This document shows, piece by piece, positions 44,335 through 55,990 of a stretch of 64,000 nt of DNA. This DNA is from Eonycteris spelaea (taxonomy: Eukaryota; Chordata; Mammalia; Chiroptera; Pteropodidae): assembly GCA_003508835.1 (NCBI GenBank), contig PUFA01000014.1, positions 3,416,501 to 3,480,500 on the forward strand, read 5' to 3'. Each line of letters starts with the position of its first letter. Position 1 is the stretch's first letter. The notes beneath the pieces were generated by a model, which saw only the letters and a program-made list of their open reading frames with translations, made no database searches and had not been told where the DNA came from. Position numbers and translations under genes: made by a program.

Positions 44335-45300
44335 CAGATGCAGGGTAGACTGATCAGCATCCTACACAGGAGAGTCCTGCCGGCAGCCTTCACCCCAGAG
44401 TCCCCCAGGCCATGGGCTAGACCGCCACTCCAAGTCCTCAATCCTCTCATCTTCTTCTGTGCAAAAGATAGGTGAGAAGGAGGAAAGCAAATGGCAGTGG
44501 GGGTACGGAGTGGCTTTCCTGGCATCCTTGAGTCCCCCAATCAGAGGCTGCCCTGTCCCAGCCTCTCGGCCTTGAGTCTGCTCTCACGGGCTCTGGCCCC
44601 CTTGGCTTTCTTGCACCTGCTGGGGTAGGAAAGGAAAGGGTATCTACGGTCTGAAAATTGTCCCAGGGAAACTCCTTCAGAAACCCACAAGGCTGCGTAG
44701 GAGGGAGGCACCCTTTTCAGCCTTCGTCCCGGTTATAGATTTGGGTGTTTAGCTACCTTCATTTAAGAGTCACTTTGCCTCAGGAGATGGGGAAGATTTT
44801 TGCTCTGGAGCGCCAATGGAGTGCTTTCTGCTCAAGTCAGACAGTGGGTAAAATCGACACCGCTTCCATTTCAAAACCTGCAAAATCAAGGTCTATTGGT
44901 CAAGCTGTTTATTTGGTACTGACAAGCAGCCAAGACTGCAAAGGCAAACGTTATTTCCTGTGATGGCTCTGAGAGGCCCATCTTCCTTCTTCCGCCAAGA
45001 ACCCCTGCCGCTTCGGCCCTGTCCTGCCTTCCCGGGCTCTGAGGTCTTTGCCTTGGGCCTTGCTCAGAGCTGCTGTGAGCAATGGGAGTGGGTGACAGCT
45101 TTATTAAAGATTAAGCCGTCTCTGTCTGAGGGATTATCTCTTTCACTGGTGCTGGTATTACTTAACTTAACTCATGCTTTGCAAATTAGTTTTTCACATA
45201 TGTACACACTCTGATTCCAAGAGGACCATCTGGGCTTGAGGTCAGGGGTCGCCTCCGAACAGCACTTCACTGTCTTGCTCACGGCGTTCAGCTAATACTT
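44335..45300. other. Intergenic, unassigned
   Basis: Positions 44740-44960 lack any named repeat. No frame here has protein similarity that I can see. Confidence 0.5.
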
Positions 45301-45307
45301 GTGGGTT

Positions 45308-45362
45308 AAGGGTGTGCGTGCAATGCACTTGTGCATGTGCACATGTACGTGCACATGCATGA
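45308..45362. repeat. Alternating purine-pyrimidine tract
   Basis: GTGTGCGTGCAATGCACTTG followed by TGCATGTGCACATGTACGTG and CACATGCATG is nearly continuous RY alternation with several palindromic cores. Confidence 0.75.
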
Positions 45363-45364
45363 TA

Positions 45365-46775
45365 ATACCGGGGAGGAATTGTTAAGGGGCCCACCCCAGG
45401 GAGGCAGTCAGCAGACAGTTTTTAAGCCCAGCTGCTCAGCGGGGTGGTGGGGTGGTTGATAACAGGACAAAGTCAGCAATTATCATTTAAGGGACTTTTT
45501 GTCATGGGGGAGGCTTGTAGGGAATCAGCCCAGATGACATTTTCTTCTAACCCCCAAACTCAAAAGTCTCATGGCGGCTGCTCCGGGAAACAGAGGCATG
45601 GGAGGGGACGTGGTCCTTTCAGACATTTATTCAAGGGCAGAAAAAGACATGGCCATGGGGAAGAAGAAAATCAGCCAGCGGGAGACATGGGACGGTCCCT
45701 GTGATTAAGAAGTGGGTTTGCAGTTAATCGAGAAACCAGTAGCAAGCAAGAGGGAAAGGAAGCGGCACCTCCCAGGTGCAGGGGCGGGGAGGCCAGCGCT
45801 GAACAGGGGGACGTGATTTGGTAGGCTGCAGTGATGGCTTAGTCATCTTCGTTCATTCTCTGGTGTGGGGGTTCAGAACGAGTCACCCGCGCTGTGCCTC
45901 TGTGGTATGCAGATTGTTTTGAGGTGAAGGCAGCCAAGACTCTGTGGGCTCAGGAGAAACTTCTGCCCCTCCCTTGGCTACCTAGAAGAATTTGAATCAG
46001 GGGCCTTTGCCCATCCTAAGAGACCTCAGACTTGGCTTCTTTTGACCTATCTCTAGGGCAGGGCAAATTTCTGTTTACTAAATGTCCTCTCTTCTTATTG
46101 TCCTGCAACGACCCTCTGAAGCCCCCCGGGCACCTTCCTTTAACCTGCGGGGGACATGCACCCGCGTTCCCTTTCTGCCGCTGAACCTCTCCTGTCCCCG
46201 GGGTTCCCGGGGGTGTGTGTGTGTTAAATCCGGTTATTTTTCTCCTGTCGATCCGTCTCGTGTCTGCCTGATCGTCAGAGCAGCCGAAAGAACCTCGAGG
46301 GGAGAGGACAGTTTCTTCCTCCCCCACAAGGCGGTCCCACGTTGCCCAGCGGGCCCACGGTTGTTTCCATAATTCTGTGTTCGGGTGAAGAGAATCTCAG
46401 GCATTGCTCGTGAGGTGGATCCCGGGGACATTCTCAGGACTGAGGTCTTCTGAGGCTTTGCCACCACTCCTGGCAATATAGGCTGCACCCTTGTGCCCTG
46501 AAGTTCCCAGAATTGGACTCGTTTACATATTCATGCCAGACCACGTGCCTCGGGTTTTTTTTAATCCCAAATATGGCTGCCTTAGGGTGGCACCCCAAGT
46601 CCTCACCCCCAGGTACGTCCCCGTTCTCCAAGCATAACGGCCTCTGTACGTCTGTACCTGGTGCTTTTGGATGAGACGTGTTCTCTTTCCACATCTGCTC
46701 GTTAATTCCTCTCTCCTCCTTTAAGATTCCATGTCGCCTGTCTGAACTTATTTTTCTTAACCTACAAAACTAGAA
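45365..46775. other. Intergenic, unassigned
   Basis: I see no gene or named repeat in this stretch. Confidence 0.5.
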
Positions 46776-46779
46776 TAAT

Positions 46780-47195
46780 CAATGTTCTAGTCTGCCCTGA
46801 CTGACGTAACAAAATCCTGTGTGGCTTAAACAATACAAATTGATTTGCTCACAGTTCTGGAGGCTGGAAATCCAAGATCAGAGTTCTGGCTGACTTGGTT
46901 TCTGGGGAGAGGCCTCTTTCTGGCTTGTAGGCTTTCACCGTGTGCTCACATGGCCTTTCCTCAGTGCTCAGGCAGAGAGAGAGACAGGCAGACAGACAGA
47001 CTATAAGCAGAGCTTTTGTTGGTTGTCTCTTCTCCTAAGAACACTGATCCCGTGCAACCGGGAAGCCATTCTTCAGGTCTTGTTGAACCTTCGTTACTCC
47101 CTTAGAAGCCTCATCTCCAGATATGGCCATCCTAGAGGTTGGGGCTTCAACATAGGAATTGAATTTGGGGCGACACATTTAGTCCATCACCCTGG
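46780..47195 (-). repeat. MLT1/MST-type (MaLR) LTR
   Basis: TCTAGTCTGCCCTGACTGAC, CAGTTCTGGAGGCTGGAAAT, GTGCTCACATGGCCTTTCCT and TAGAGGTTGGGGCTTCAACA mark a reverse-oriented copy. It holds a GAGA/CAGA simple repeat at 46971-47001. Confidence 0.8.
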
Positions 47196-47199
47196 GATT

Positions 47200-48100
47200 C
47201 GTCGTTGGTGTTTCCGAGCCCACGAGCTCACAGGGCTAGATGTTAGGAAGGGGAGGCCTTTACTTGATGGATGGGGGGACTGAGTCCCTGATCGGGAAGT
47301 GGCACAGCAGGTGACAGGTGCAACTGGTCGTGTCCACGTCATTCTTACTCTCCGTGAGCAACGCGTGGGGTAGACACAGCGAACGTGCAGGGCTGTGGGG
47401 AGAACCCTCAGGACATGTTCTTGTTTGCCTGCTGAGTGTTCACCCGAGTCTAAGTGGACAGAGTCAAGACAGGTCTCAAATGTCACCTGAGTATGAGCTG
47501 ACAATTCCTTTCTCAGGGCCAGATATATTCTGCAATCAGATTTTATTTTATTTTTTGAAAATTAAAAAATGCAATACAGCCTGTATTCTCTACAAGGAAC
47601 GATGCCTTCAGGAAGTCTAGAGGTCTGGGCAGCATCCTGTGATCGAACACACAAATATTTCTGGGGAGAAAGCTAAGTACGTGCACATCAAGTGGGATGG
47701 ATTAAGTCAGCACATCCGGTCGGGGCTGGTACCGTCACCGACCGAGAATGCACAAACCTACGCGAAGACTTTCTGCCCAGCCACTCGAGCACTGTGCAGG
47801 GCAACAATGCGACAGACCTGACTCCTTCCGAGGAAGAAGGAGGAAAAATAGCATATGGAAGAGAAGAGCTGGCGAGTCTGGGGGCTGCGTCCTGGAGCGT
47901 GTCCCTCAGCAGTCCTGCGTGCTCCAGAGACACCAGGAGAGCCTGTCTGTGTGCCGGGGGCGGGGGAGCCCCAGCCTCACTCCCACCTCCCACCAGGCCA
48001 GGAACACTCTCCAGCAGCTCCCCAACCACCGCCTGCTGAGCTGCAAATTGCCTCCCCCCACGCCACAGGAGCTGCAGATGTTTCTCCCTGATCAAGGGCC
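47200..48100. other. Intergenic, unassigned
   Basis: Frames on both strands at 47688-48110 overlap completely and share no known domain. Confidence 0.5.
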
Positions 48101-48520
48101 TAATTAACACCTGTCAAAGCAATGGGCCGGGATGGGAGGGGGTTTCCACTCTGATTACAAAAACTGTTTCTCAGGAAGTTTTCAGTGTCTGGGAAGAACA
48201 TTTCCGACTCGGAGGGATTAAAAAGCCATCTTATAAAAATGAAGAGGCAGGTGGTGTTTATCTGGGCTCACGCCTCTGAGTTTACATGTTTGATTTCAGC
48301 CCGCGTGCCGACAGATGCCTGATGAGCTACCCAAACTTTGTCACTTATGGACCCAGAGCCACATAACGGATTATTCTGCCAAATCTGGGAATGACATTTC
48401 CCTCTGCTCCTGTTGAGGCAAGAGAATCGTTTTGTGGGTAGAAAAGGTTATTTGTTAATAGTCGCTTTACCTCCGTAGTTATTTTATAGAAAGCCGAACA
48501 AGGGAACGATGACTTCGCAA
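48100..48520. other. Repeat-free block, candidate conserved element
   Basis: The block starts GCCTAATTAACACCTGTCAA, with homeodomain-like and E-box-like words adjacent. It has balanced composition and no named repeat. Function is inference only. Confidence 0.3.
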
Positions 48521-49164
48521 CCTCTGTTCGTGATAAATTATTTCAGGGAGCTCTGCAATCAGCTAAATTTATATCCGGTGGCGAATGAATTGCTGAGAAG
48601 GTTGCGGTCTTACGGGACATAGTTGTACAGGTCGCCAGGGTTTTCGTTTCAATTTCGAAAGATGCCAAAGTGGGTCGTGCACGGAGAGGTGGACGTGGCT
48701 GTAACAGGAACGAGAGTGAGGATGCCGTGCAGCGTCTTTCCGGTGTTGAGAATGTCACGTTCCTCATCTTGCACCTCACAACGGCCCCCCACGGTGTGCC
48801 TTCTGTTCCGAGGTGTCCAGTTTATAGACTTACCTACCGACTCAGTGGTTACGTGACTTGCACAAAAGGAGAGGAACTAATATTAGAAGCCACACATTTC
48901 CCCAGAGAGGATCCTGTATTTTCCTGCATTGGGAGGTAGTGGTGGGAACGGTGACATGAGCCTTATAAGGACACCGATCATGTTGGATTAGGGTCCAGCA
49001 TAACTCATAATTCATTTCAAATGAATTACATTGGAAAAGGCACTCCTAGGAAATAAGGTAACTTAAATATTTGGTCTTGAACCCTGATCCCGGCACAGAG
49101 TCACTAAAACCCTTGCCATTTTCTACGTGGTGGCATTGATCAAGGTGTTTTTTGTTATGTTCAT

Positions 49165-49870
49165 GAGGTCACTTTTGAGGGCTGGTTACTAGGAGAACCA
49201 ACCATATCATCAGAGGGTTGAAACTTTAAGTCCCATCTGAAGACCCCCCCCATCTCAATCTCCACCCCCAGGGGAGGAGAAAGGGGCTGAGGAGTGAATC
49301 AGGCACCAATGGCCACTGACCTGATCAAGTGAAGCCTGTGTAATGAGACCTCCATAAAGACCCCAAAGGACAGGTTCTCGGTTGGTGAAGACGTGCAGAT
49401 GTGGGAGAGCGGCACCCCTGGAGAAGGCATGGCAGCTCCATGCCCTTCCCTCGCACCCTGTGCCATGCATCTCTCCCCGCGGGTTGTTCCCGAGGTAAGT
49501 CCTTTCACGAAACACTGCTAATCTACTACGAAGCATGCTTCTCTGAGTTCTGTGAGCCACTCCAGCAAATCAACTGAACATAAAGAGGAAGTGATGGGAA
49601 CCTCCAGTCTACACCCAAGGGGTCCGAAGCACAAGTGATGATGACCTGGACTTGTCACAGGGCTCTGAAGCCGGGGAGCAGATAGCAAGCTTGTAGGACC
49701 GAGCCCTCAACCTGTGGGATCTGATGCTATCTCTGGGTACACAGTGCCAGAACTGAGCTGACTTGTAGGACGCTCAGCGGACGCTGGAGAGCTGCTCGTT
49801 GGTGGGGGATGTCATCCGTCCCCACCACACATGTGTTGAAATTGTGATCAGAATCTTCTGAGACACCTGC
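49165..49870 (+). mobile_element. ERV solo LTR (old, ERVL/ERV-type)
   Basis: CATCAGAGGGTTGAAACTTT, CACCAATGGCCACTGACCTG, GTAATGAGACCTCCATAAAG, TCTCTGAGTTCTGTGAGCCA and AACCTGTGGGATCTGATGCT are landmarks of a common old mammalian LTR. The poly(A) region (CGAAACACTGCTAATCTA) is mutated. The family name is not certain. Confidence 0.65.
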
Positions 49871-49879
49871 GCCGGGCCG

Positions 49880-50950
49880 GGATTGAGACTTCAACGTATA
49901 CGTTAGGGGGCACGGTTCGACCTATAACGCGCTATTAATAATGGGGTTCGTGATGCCACCGATGGTCCTGTGACCTGTCATACCATAGAGCATAACACAA
50001 CTGTGCAATTACCGAGTGCAGCACAGTCTGGGGACGTGGAGAGAAACAAAGCCTATGTCTCAGATCATGTCATTCAGGATGGGGGCCTGTAAAGTGAACC
50101 CCTGTATCATGTAGCTCTGTTGTCCTTGGCCGTGAGGGCTTATTGGACGAGGACTTTAGCTCTCTCTAGAAATAAATAGCTCTGTTTTAGCTCGGGTTCC
50201 CTGGAAAGCAGACTTTTGGGGGAGGGAGGAAGATGTTGCAATTCCAGAGCTGTCCTCTGTGTCGTCATAAGCAGAAGAGGCAGACACTTCTACTCCCCAG
50301 AGGGCTCTGTCGTGCGGCCCATGGTGTGACTAACGCGCAGGACGCTTCCGAGGACACTGAAGCCACGCACGTTGGTGACTGGATGCCGGTTTGGAGGAAG
50401 GCACTGAGCTCATGACATCATAATTATTTGCTTCTCTTGCGCGGAAACACCCCACAAATGACAGTAATTATCAAGTCCTGCTTGACATGACATTTTCTTC
50501 CAAACATGAGACGCTGTTTCTGAGTTTTCTCTCTTTACTCCCGTCCTCCTTCCCTCCCTCGCTCCGTCCCCCCTCCCACTCAGCTCCCTCACGCTCGGCC
50601 CACACGCCCCGATTTCCACTTCCCACGCCATGCCCTTTTTTCTCCTCATTTAGCCCCAGAACGCCCCCCTCCCTTCCCATTCTCTGGCTAGGAGCAAAGG
50701 GGCACCAAGAGACGAGCCTTGTCAAACGCTTCGCAGAGTGAGACCCCCAAGGAGTTCTGAAGGGGCTTAGGGTCCGGCTGAGCCACCCTATGGCGCTTTG
50801 CTGAATTCCGCGGGGCATGAGGAGCTGCTGGCTGTCCCCACGCCTCAAGTCCCCTTCCCTCTGTGTTGTGCTGGGGACCGGACACCCTTCACAGCAGCTC
50901 AGCTTCCGTGAAAACCACGGGACTTGGACAAGTACACCTATTTTTTCAAT
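49880..50950. other. Intergenic, unassigned
   Basis: There is a pyrimidine-rich tract near 50515-50600 and both-strand frames without domains. Confidence 0.5.
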
Positions 50951-50969
50951 CGAGTCATTTCTTACCGTT

Positions 50970-51875
50970 GAAATTGTCTATTTTGGGTGAGCGTCTTTTC
51001 TCGATGTGCCTTTTGCAAGTATTTTTCTCCCGGTCTGTGACTTATCTCGTTCTCTTGACACGGGTTTTCACAGAGCAGAGGTTTTTAACTTTAGTAAAGT
51101 CCAGCTTATCGCTGATTTCCTTCACGGATTGTGCCTTTGGTGTCGTATCTAAAAACCCTCGCTGCGCACCCAAGGTCACCATCAGTTGTCTCCTATGTTG
51201 CCTTCTAGGAATTTCACTGTTTTACATTTTACACTTAGGGCTGTCATCCATCTTGGGATAATTACGGTAAAGGAGGTAAAGTCTGCACCTGGAGTCAATT
51301 TCTTTTTCTTTTTTGGCATGTGGATGTTCATTTGTTCCAGCACCGTGTGTTGGAAAGGCTGCCTTTGCTCTATCGTATTGCCTTGTTCCTCTGTCAGAAG
51401 TCGTCGACTGTATTTACGTGTGTCTATATCCGGGCTCCCCACTCTATTCCTTGATCTATTTGTCTGTTCTTTGCCACTATCACACCGTCTTGATCACTGT
51501 AGCTTTATAGTAAGCCTTCAATGTGGATAGTGTCAGTCATTTAACTTTGTTCTTCTCCTTTAATATTAGTTGGCTATTCTAAGTCGTTTGCCCTCTATGT
51601 AAACTTTAGAATCAGTTGTTAATATCCAGAAAATTACTTGCTGGGATTTTTATTGAGATCGTGTTGAATTTAGAGACCAAGTTGGGAAGAACTGACATCT
51701 TGACGAAATGAGTCTTCCTATCCATGAACATGGAATACCTCTTCATTTAGTTCATTCTTCGATTTCTTTCACCTGAGTTTACAGTTTTCCCCATATAGAT
51801 TTTGCAGAAATGTTGTCAGATTTACACCTAAGTAGTTCATTTTGGTGGATGGGGTGCTAATGTAAATCAGAATGT
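50970..51875 (-). mobile_element. L1M LINE, ORF2 3' part, decayed
   Basis: Read on the plus strand it is the reverse complement of L1 ORF2: TTATCGCTGATTTCCTTCAC, TTGATCACTGTAGCTTTATA, AGTTGGGAAGAACTGACATC and TTCCTATCCATGAACATGGA. Stops and frameshifts show it is dead. Confidence 0.9.
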
Positions 51876-51879
51876 GTAG

Positions 51880-52260
51880 TGTGTGTTGAGTTACTCAAAG
51901 GGATATTCTTCTGGGTGGGCCTGGCCTAATCAGGTGAGCCTCTTAAAAGAGGAGTTAGGCCTTCGCTGAGATCAGGGAGGTTCTGCTGCTGGTCTCAAAG
52001 GAGATTAAGCCTTCACGAGTTCTCTCATTGCAAGGAAATGAATTCTACCACTTGAGTAGGGGCAAGGGTCCTGGGCTTCAGATGAGACACCAGTTCCAGT
52101 CACGCTTTGGCCGCAGCCTGTGAGACCTTGAGCAGAGGACCCAGCTAAGCCGTCACCCGACTCCTGACCCACGGAAACTGTGAGATAACCCATGTTCGTG
52201 GCTTCAAGCTGCTGAGTTTATGGTGACTCGTTACGCAGTAACAGAAAACTAAAATGCTGT
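51880..52260 (+). repeat. LTR-like (MaLR-type) repeat
   Basis: GCCTAATCAGGTGAGCCTCT, TGAGCAGAGGACCCAGCTAA, CTGACCCACGGAAACTGTGA and CGCAGTAACAGAAAACTAAA give the 3' half of a MaLR-like LTR in sense orientation. Confidence 0.55.
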
Positions 52261-52529
52261 GTGCAGCACTGACCTTTGGGGACTAGGCGGTTGGGGCATG
52301 TGAATACGGGGTTGACACAAATTTTTACAATGAACAAACACTGATTTTGCAATTAGAGGGAAGGAAAATGCTAACGGTCTTGTTTTTAAGGCGCCTTTCT
52401 TCTTCTTTGACACTCCTACTGTGCTTTAAGAGCCAGCGGCATCTCGCTCCTCTCCTGGTGGCTTCTCTGCTTCAAACTGTGGGGCTCGAGACTTCCCCGT
52501 CTGTCTGCTTCCCAGCTGCGTTTTTCTTT

Positions 52530-52625
52530 CCCTAAGACAGTCAATGATAAAGCATATAAACTGTATAAATGTCTAACCAATGGACTGTATACTTGAAACT
52601 AATAATAACATTTTAAAAAAGACAA
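52530..52625 (+). repeat. L1 LINE 3' terminus
   Basis: AAATGTCTAACCAATGGACT, GTATACTTGAAACTAATAAT and a terminal A-rich stretch match the 3' end of L1 families common in Laurasiatheria. Confidence 0.65.
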
Positions 52626-52838
52626 AGCAATTCGATCTCAGCCCAGAGCCTCCAGGCAGCTGTGCTCTGGCACCTCTCTGCACATCTGGGACATGGGGTG
52701 GCCTTGTCATGTTCTCAGTCTTCCCACCCATGACCTGAGCTGGATGGGTCACAGCTGAACAGAGCCAGAAAGGTGAAGGTGTGTGGACGCAAAGGAATGT
52801 GCCCTCAATGGGGCTGCCCCCCAGGATGCCAAAGTCCC

Positions 52839-52922
52839 TTCCTCTTCTTCCTCCCTTTCTCTTTCCTTCCTTCCTTCTTCCTTCCATCTGTCCTTCCTCC
52901 CTCTTCCTTCCTCCCTTTCCCT
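52839..52922. repeat. (CTTC)n pyrimidine tract
   Basis: An almost pure CT run of about 80 bases with CTTC and CCTC units. Confidence 0.9.
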
Positions 52923-53219
52923 TCACGTTTTCAGCATTCTATAGTTCAAAAATCCTGTTCACACCGTTCTGTTATCTATTCCTTATAAGATCTTGTACTC
53001 AGGAAGGAAAGGTCACTAAATTCTATTTTGCAGATGAACAAACAGGCATAAAAGAAAAGAGAAGCACAGGTTCCGGGGCAAAAAACTCGGAAGTTTCCCG
53101 ATGCTCCGGTTTTATGTCGTTCCCTCTCTGTCCCCCGTTCCCCTTCCCACCCAGCTGGCCCCCTGCACTTGACGTCTTGGACAGTTTATTCAGGCAGGAG
53201 TAGGTGGGCGGAGTCTTCC

Positions 53220-53600
53220 TGTCAATCACTTCTTCGGCGCCCCGGGGGCATCTCACTACCCCAATAGATGCACAGCAAATAATGAAATGTAAATTTTCGA
53301 TGGAGTACAGAACAGAATCTTGATGAAAGGTATTATTAAATTCAGCAAAACACAAAGGAAATCTGACTGAACAGAACTGATTATTCCATAAAAAAAGGAA
53401 TAGATTGCAGCTTGCATCATTCGTCGTCTAGACAAATCACTTAGATACACATGTACCGGTTTTAATTAGTGCCATGGAAATTAAGCAGTCTGTAGCCCAA
53501 AATGTTATTGTTCAACAAATCAAAGAAAAATACATATTTAATAAAGAATAATACAGCTCAAACAATCACTCCCCATAATGCCTAAATAGACGGTGGTTTT
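53220..53600. other. Repeat-free AT-rich block, candidate conserved element
   Basis: It contains TTTTAATTAGTGCC, GAAATTAAGCAG, ATTATTCCATAAAAAAAG and GCAAATAATGAAATG with no repeat family. It sits about 3.8 kb upstream of the KCNF1 start codon. An enhancer role is inference. Confidence 0.35.
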
Positions 53601-54044
53601 TTTCCCCTTCCTTATTTAAATGAAAAGCCCACAGGAGTCAAAACTGCCGCTGCTTCTTGTGTCTGATAGAAGGTTTTATGTTCCCGCATCCCCCCATGAG
53701 ATCGTGAAAGGTACAATTTTAACAGAAGTCACATGCAGGACTGGCTATACCACAGCAAGGAACTTTCTGTTTTTAGCCGAAAAGCCCAGACTTTTTCCCC
53801 CCTGGTTTAGTCCTTCAGGACATTTGCAGCAGATGCAGGCTCCTGGCTGAAGTGTCTAGCATCAGTGCTCTTCAATGAGAAGGCAGGAGAGAGATTTTTT
53901 TTTTAACCCATGGTATCCTAGTCTAAGCCTTCACAAAACCCACACAAGGTCTAGGAGTCAGATGACAAAGGGTCTGTGTCCAGAGGCTTAGAGGAGGGGG
54001 AGGTCTAGGGAGGACCTGGTAGGTGTGAAGGAGGAGGGAAGATG

Positions 54045-54400
54045 TCTTAGGGTGCTCGGGCTACCATAATAAAATACTTCTGGAAGCTGAAGTCCAAGAT
54101 CAAGGTGCTGTTAGGGTTTCTGGTGAGGCCTCTGTCCCTGGCTTGCAGAAGGCCACCTTCTTGCTATATCCTCACATAGCCTTTCCTCTGTGAGTATGTT
54201 CAGAGAGAGAGAGAGAGATCTCTTGTGTCCCTTCTTATAAGGTCACCAATGCTATTAGATTAGGGCCTCACTTTATTTAACCTTAATTATCCCCTTAAAG
54301 GCCTCATCGGCAAATACAGTCACACTGGGGTTAAGTCTTCATCATATGAATGGGTGGTCGGGGGAGGACAGTTCAGTCTCTAGCGGAGGAGGAAGCATGG
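54045..54400 (-). repeat. MLT1-type (MaLR) LTR
   Basis: GTCTTAGGGTGCTCGGGCTA, GTCCAAGATCAAGGTGCTGT, TCCTCACATAGCCTTTCCTC, TTAGATTAGGGCCTCACTTT and TTTAACCTTAATTATCCCCT are in reverse MLT1 order. Confidence 0.85.
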
Positions 54401-54763
54401 GCCTGGGGAGAACACCAGGTGAGAAGGAATCCAAATACATAACTTGCAGGTGCCGCTCTGGCTAGGTGAGCGGAGAGGCCCCAGGAGGATGAGTGAGGCT
54501 TGAGAGGACAGAAGAGGGAGGTGCATTCTGGGCTCAGACATGTCAGTAGCCAAGGCTTTGATGCTTGTGAAGATCTGAGGAGTCTGGGAGGCAGGGGCCG
54601 GGGGGGGGGGTGTGCAGGTCCGGAGGGGTGAGTGAGTGCCAGCCTTCTGCTTCCCATTCGGTGACGCTGGGGCCGATCCCCACAAAGCAGGATTCACCTG
54701 TCTGCCTCTCATCTTCCTTCTCCTGACCCCAAAGGCTGCTTCCAAGCCCATGGGTCACCCCTC

Positions 54764-54779
54764 AGCGCCCCCTGTGGGG
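54764..54779 (-). promoter_or_regulatory. Weak CTCF-like motif
   Basis: The minus strand reads CCCCACAGGGGGCGCT, with a full AGGGGGCGCT core and two mismatches in the left half. Confidence 0.35.
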
Positions 54780-54917
54780 AAATTCAGGAACCACCTTTCC
54801 TTGCACATACCTGTCTGTTATGTTAATCTGTAAATAGTAATTATCAGTTACAAACAAATACATTCTCCGCTGGAATATGACCCTGCTCCCATACCCAGTG
54901 TGGGGTGTGCGCATTTG

Positions 54918-54950
<33 letters not shown>

Positions 54951-54961
54951 CGGTGTGTGTA
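54918..54961. repeat. (TG)n microsatellite, interrupted
   Basis: TG runs are interrupted by TTTG and CGG. Confidence 0.9.
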
Positions 54962-55184
54962 TGCTGGCCATTGGAGCTTAACATATATTTGAATAAATGA
55001 TGGAATGAATGGATATTTTTATGCCTGATAAGTTTAAACCAAGAAGCAACTTGAACTGACCTCTGCCAGTACTAGGGAGCAACTAAGGACCACTGAGAAG
55101 GGATGTGAGTGAGTAAGGGCTGGAGGATGAACATGGGGTGTATGTGGGAGGTGGCGTGTGGCACTGTATTGAAGAAAGGAATGG

Positions 55185-55430
55185 GCCTTAGAGGCAGACC
55201 GGCCTCTGGTCAAACCCCAGCTCCACCACTGCCAGCCCTGTGCTTGGGACATGGGAGGCGAAGCATGCGGCTGTGACTGCAGGCTTTTGGGGTACAGACC
55301 CCAATTTTGCACTTGCTGGCTGAGTGATCTTGGCAGAACACCTGACATCTTGTTTCTTCGGAGTTGCTATGGGGATTAAATGAGGAAAGTGCTTGGCTTG
55401 TGGTGCATTCGTAATAAGTGTTATTACTTC
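55185..55430 (+). repeat. MIR SINE, interrupted
   Basis: CCTTAGAGGCAGACCGGCCT and CAAACCCCAGCTCCACCACT are the MIR 5' core. CTGAGTGATCTTGGCAGAAC, TATGGGGATTAAATGAGGAA and TTCGTAATAAGTGTTATTA are its 3' part, separated by extra sequence. Confidence 0.65.
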
Positions 55431-55669
55431 GACCTTTCTGAATTTCAGTTTCTTACTCTGTAGTACAGGTTATAGGTTTATACTAAACAGAAAGGAAATA
55501 AAATTTGTAAAAAGGAGTCTCGCCAAACAGTACTCAGTGTGCTGTATTCTAATATTCCACTATCTCATCAAAGACAAAAAGTACTGTCAGTGGCTCTACA
55601 AATTGATTTCATGATCCATTAACAGATAAAAACTAAGTTTAAAAAAAAACCCAGCCTGCAGAATATATT

Positions 55670-55990
55670 TTGAAGAAACAGTATTTTTCAGAACAGTTTT
55701 AGGTTTGCAGCATCATTAAACAGAAAGCACAGAGATTGCCCACATAGTCCCCACCCCTCTTTCAACTTCCCCCACTAAAAACGTCTCCCACCAGAGCGGG
55801 ACATGTGTCACGGACCGTGAAGCATGCTGACACATCGTTATCGCTCGAAGTGCATGATTTACACTGGTGTTTGCTCTCAGTGTTGGACATTCTGTGGGTT
55901 TGGCCGACTGTGCGGTGGCAAGTATCAGACAGAGTAGTTTCACTGCCCTGAGCCCCCTCTGTGCTCTGCCTAGCCATCCCTCTTTCTAGA
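55670..55990 (-). repeat. L1M LINE 3' UTR fragment
   Basis: GAACAGTTTTAGGTTTGCAG, AGAGATTGCCCACATAGTCC, GTGTTTGCTCTCAGTGTTGG and TTCTGTGGGTTTGGCC match the old L1 3' end; it parallels the fragment at 18,890-19,205. Confidence 0.65.

Noticed and set aside
50970..51875. Plus-strand frames such as 51186-51530 that look membrane-like
   Set aside because: They are the antisense of a decayed L1 ORF2, which is T-rich and so reads as hydrophobic.
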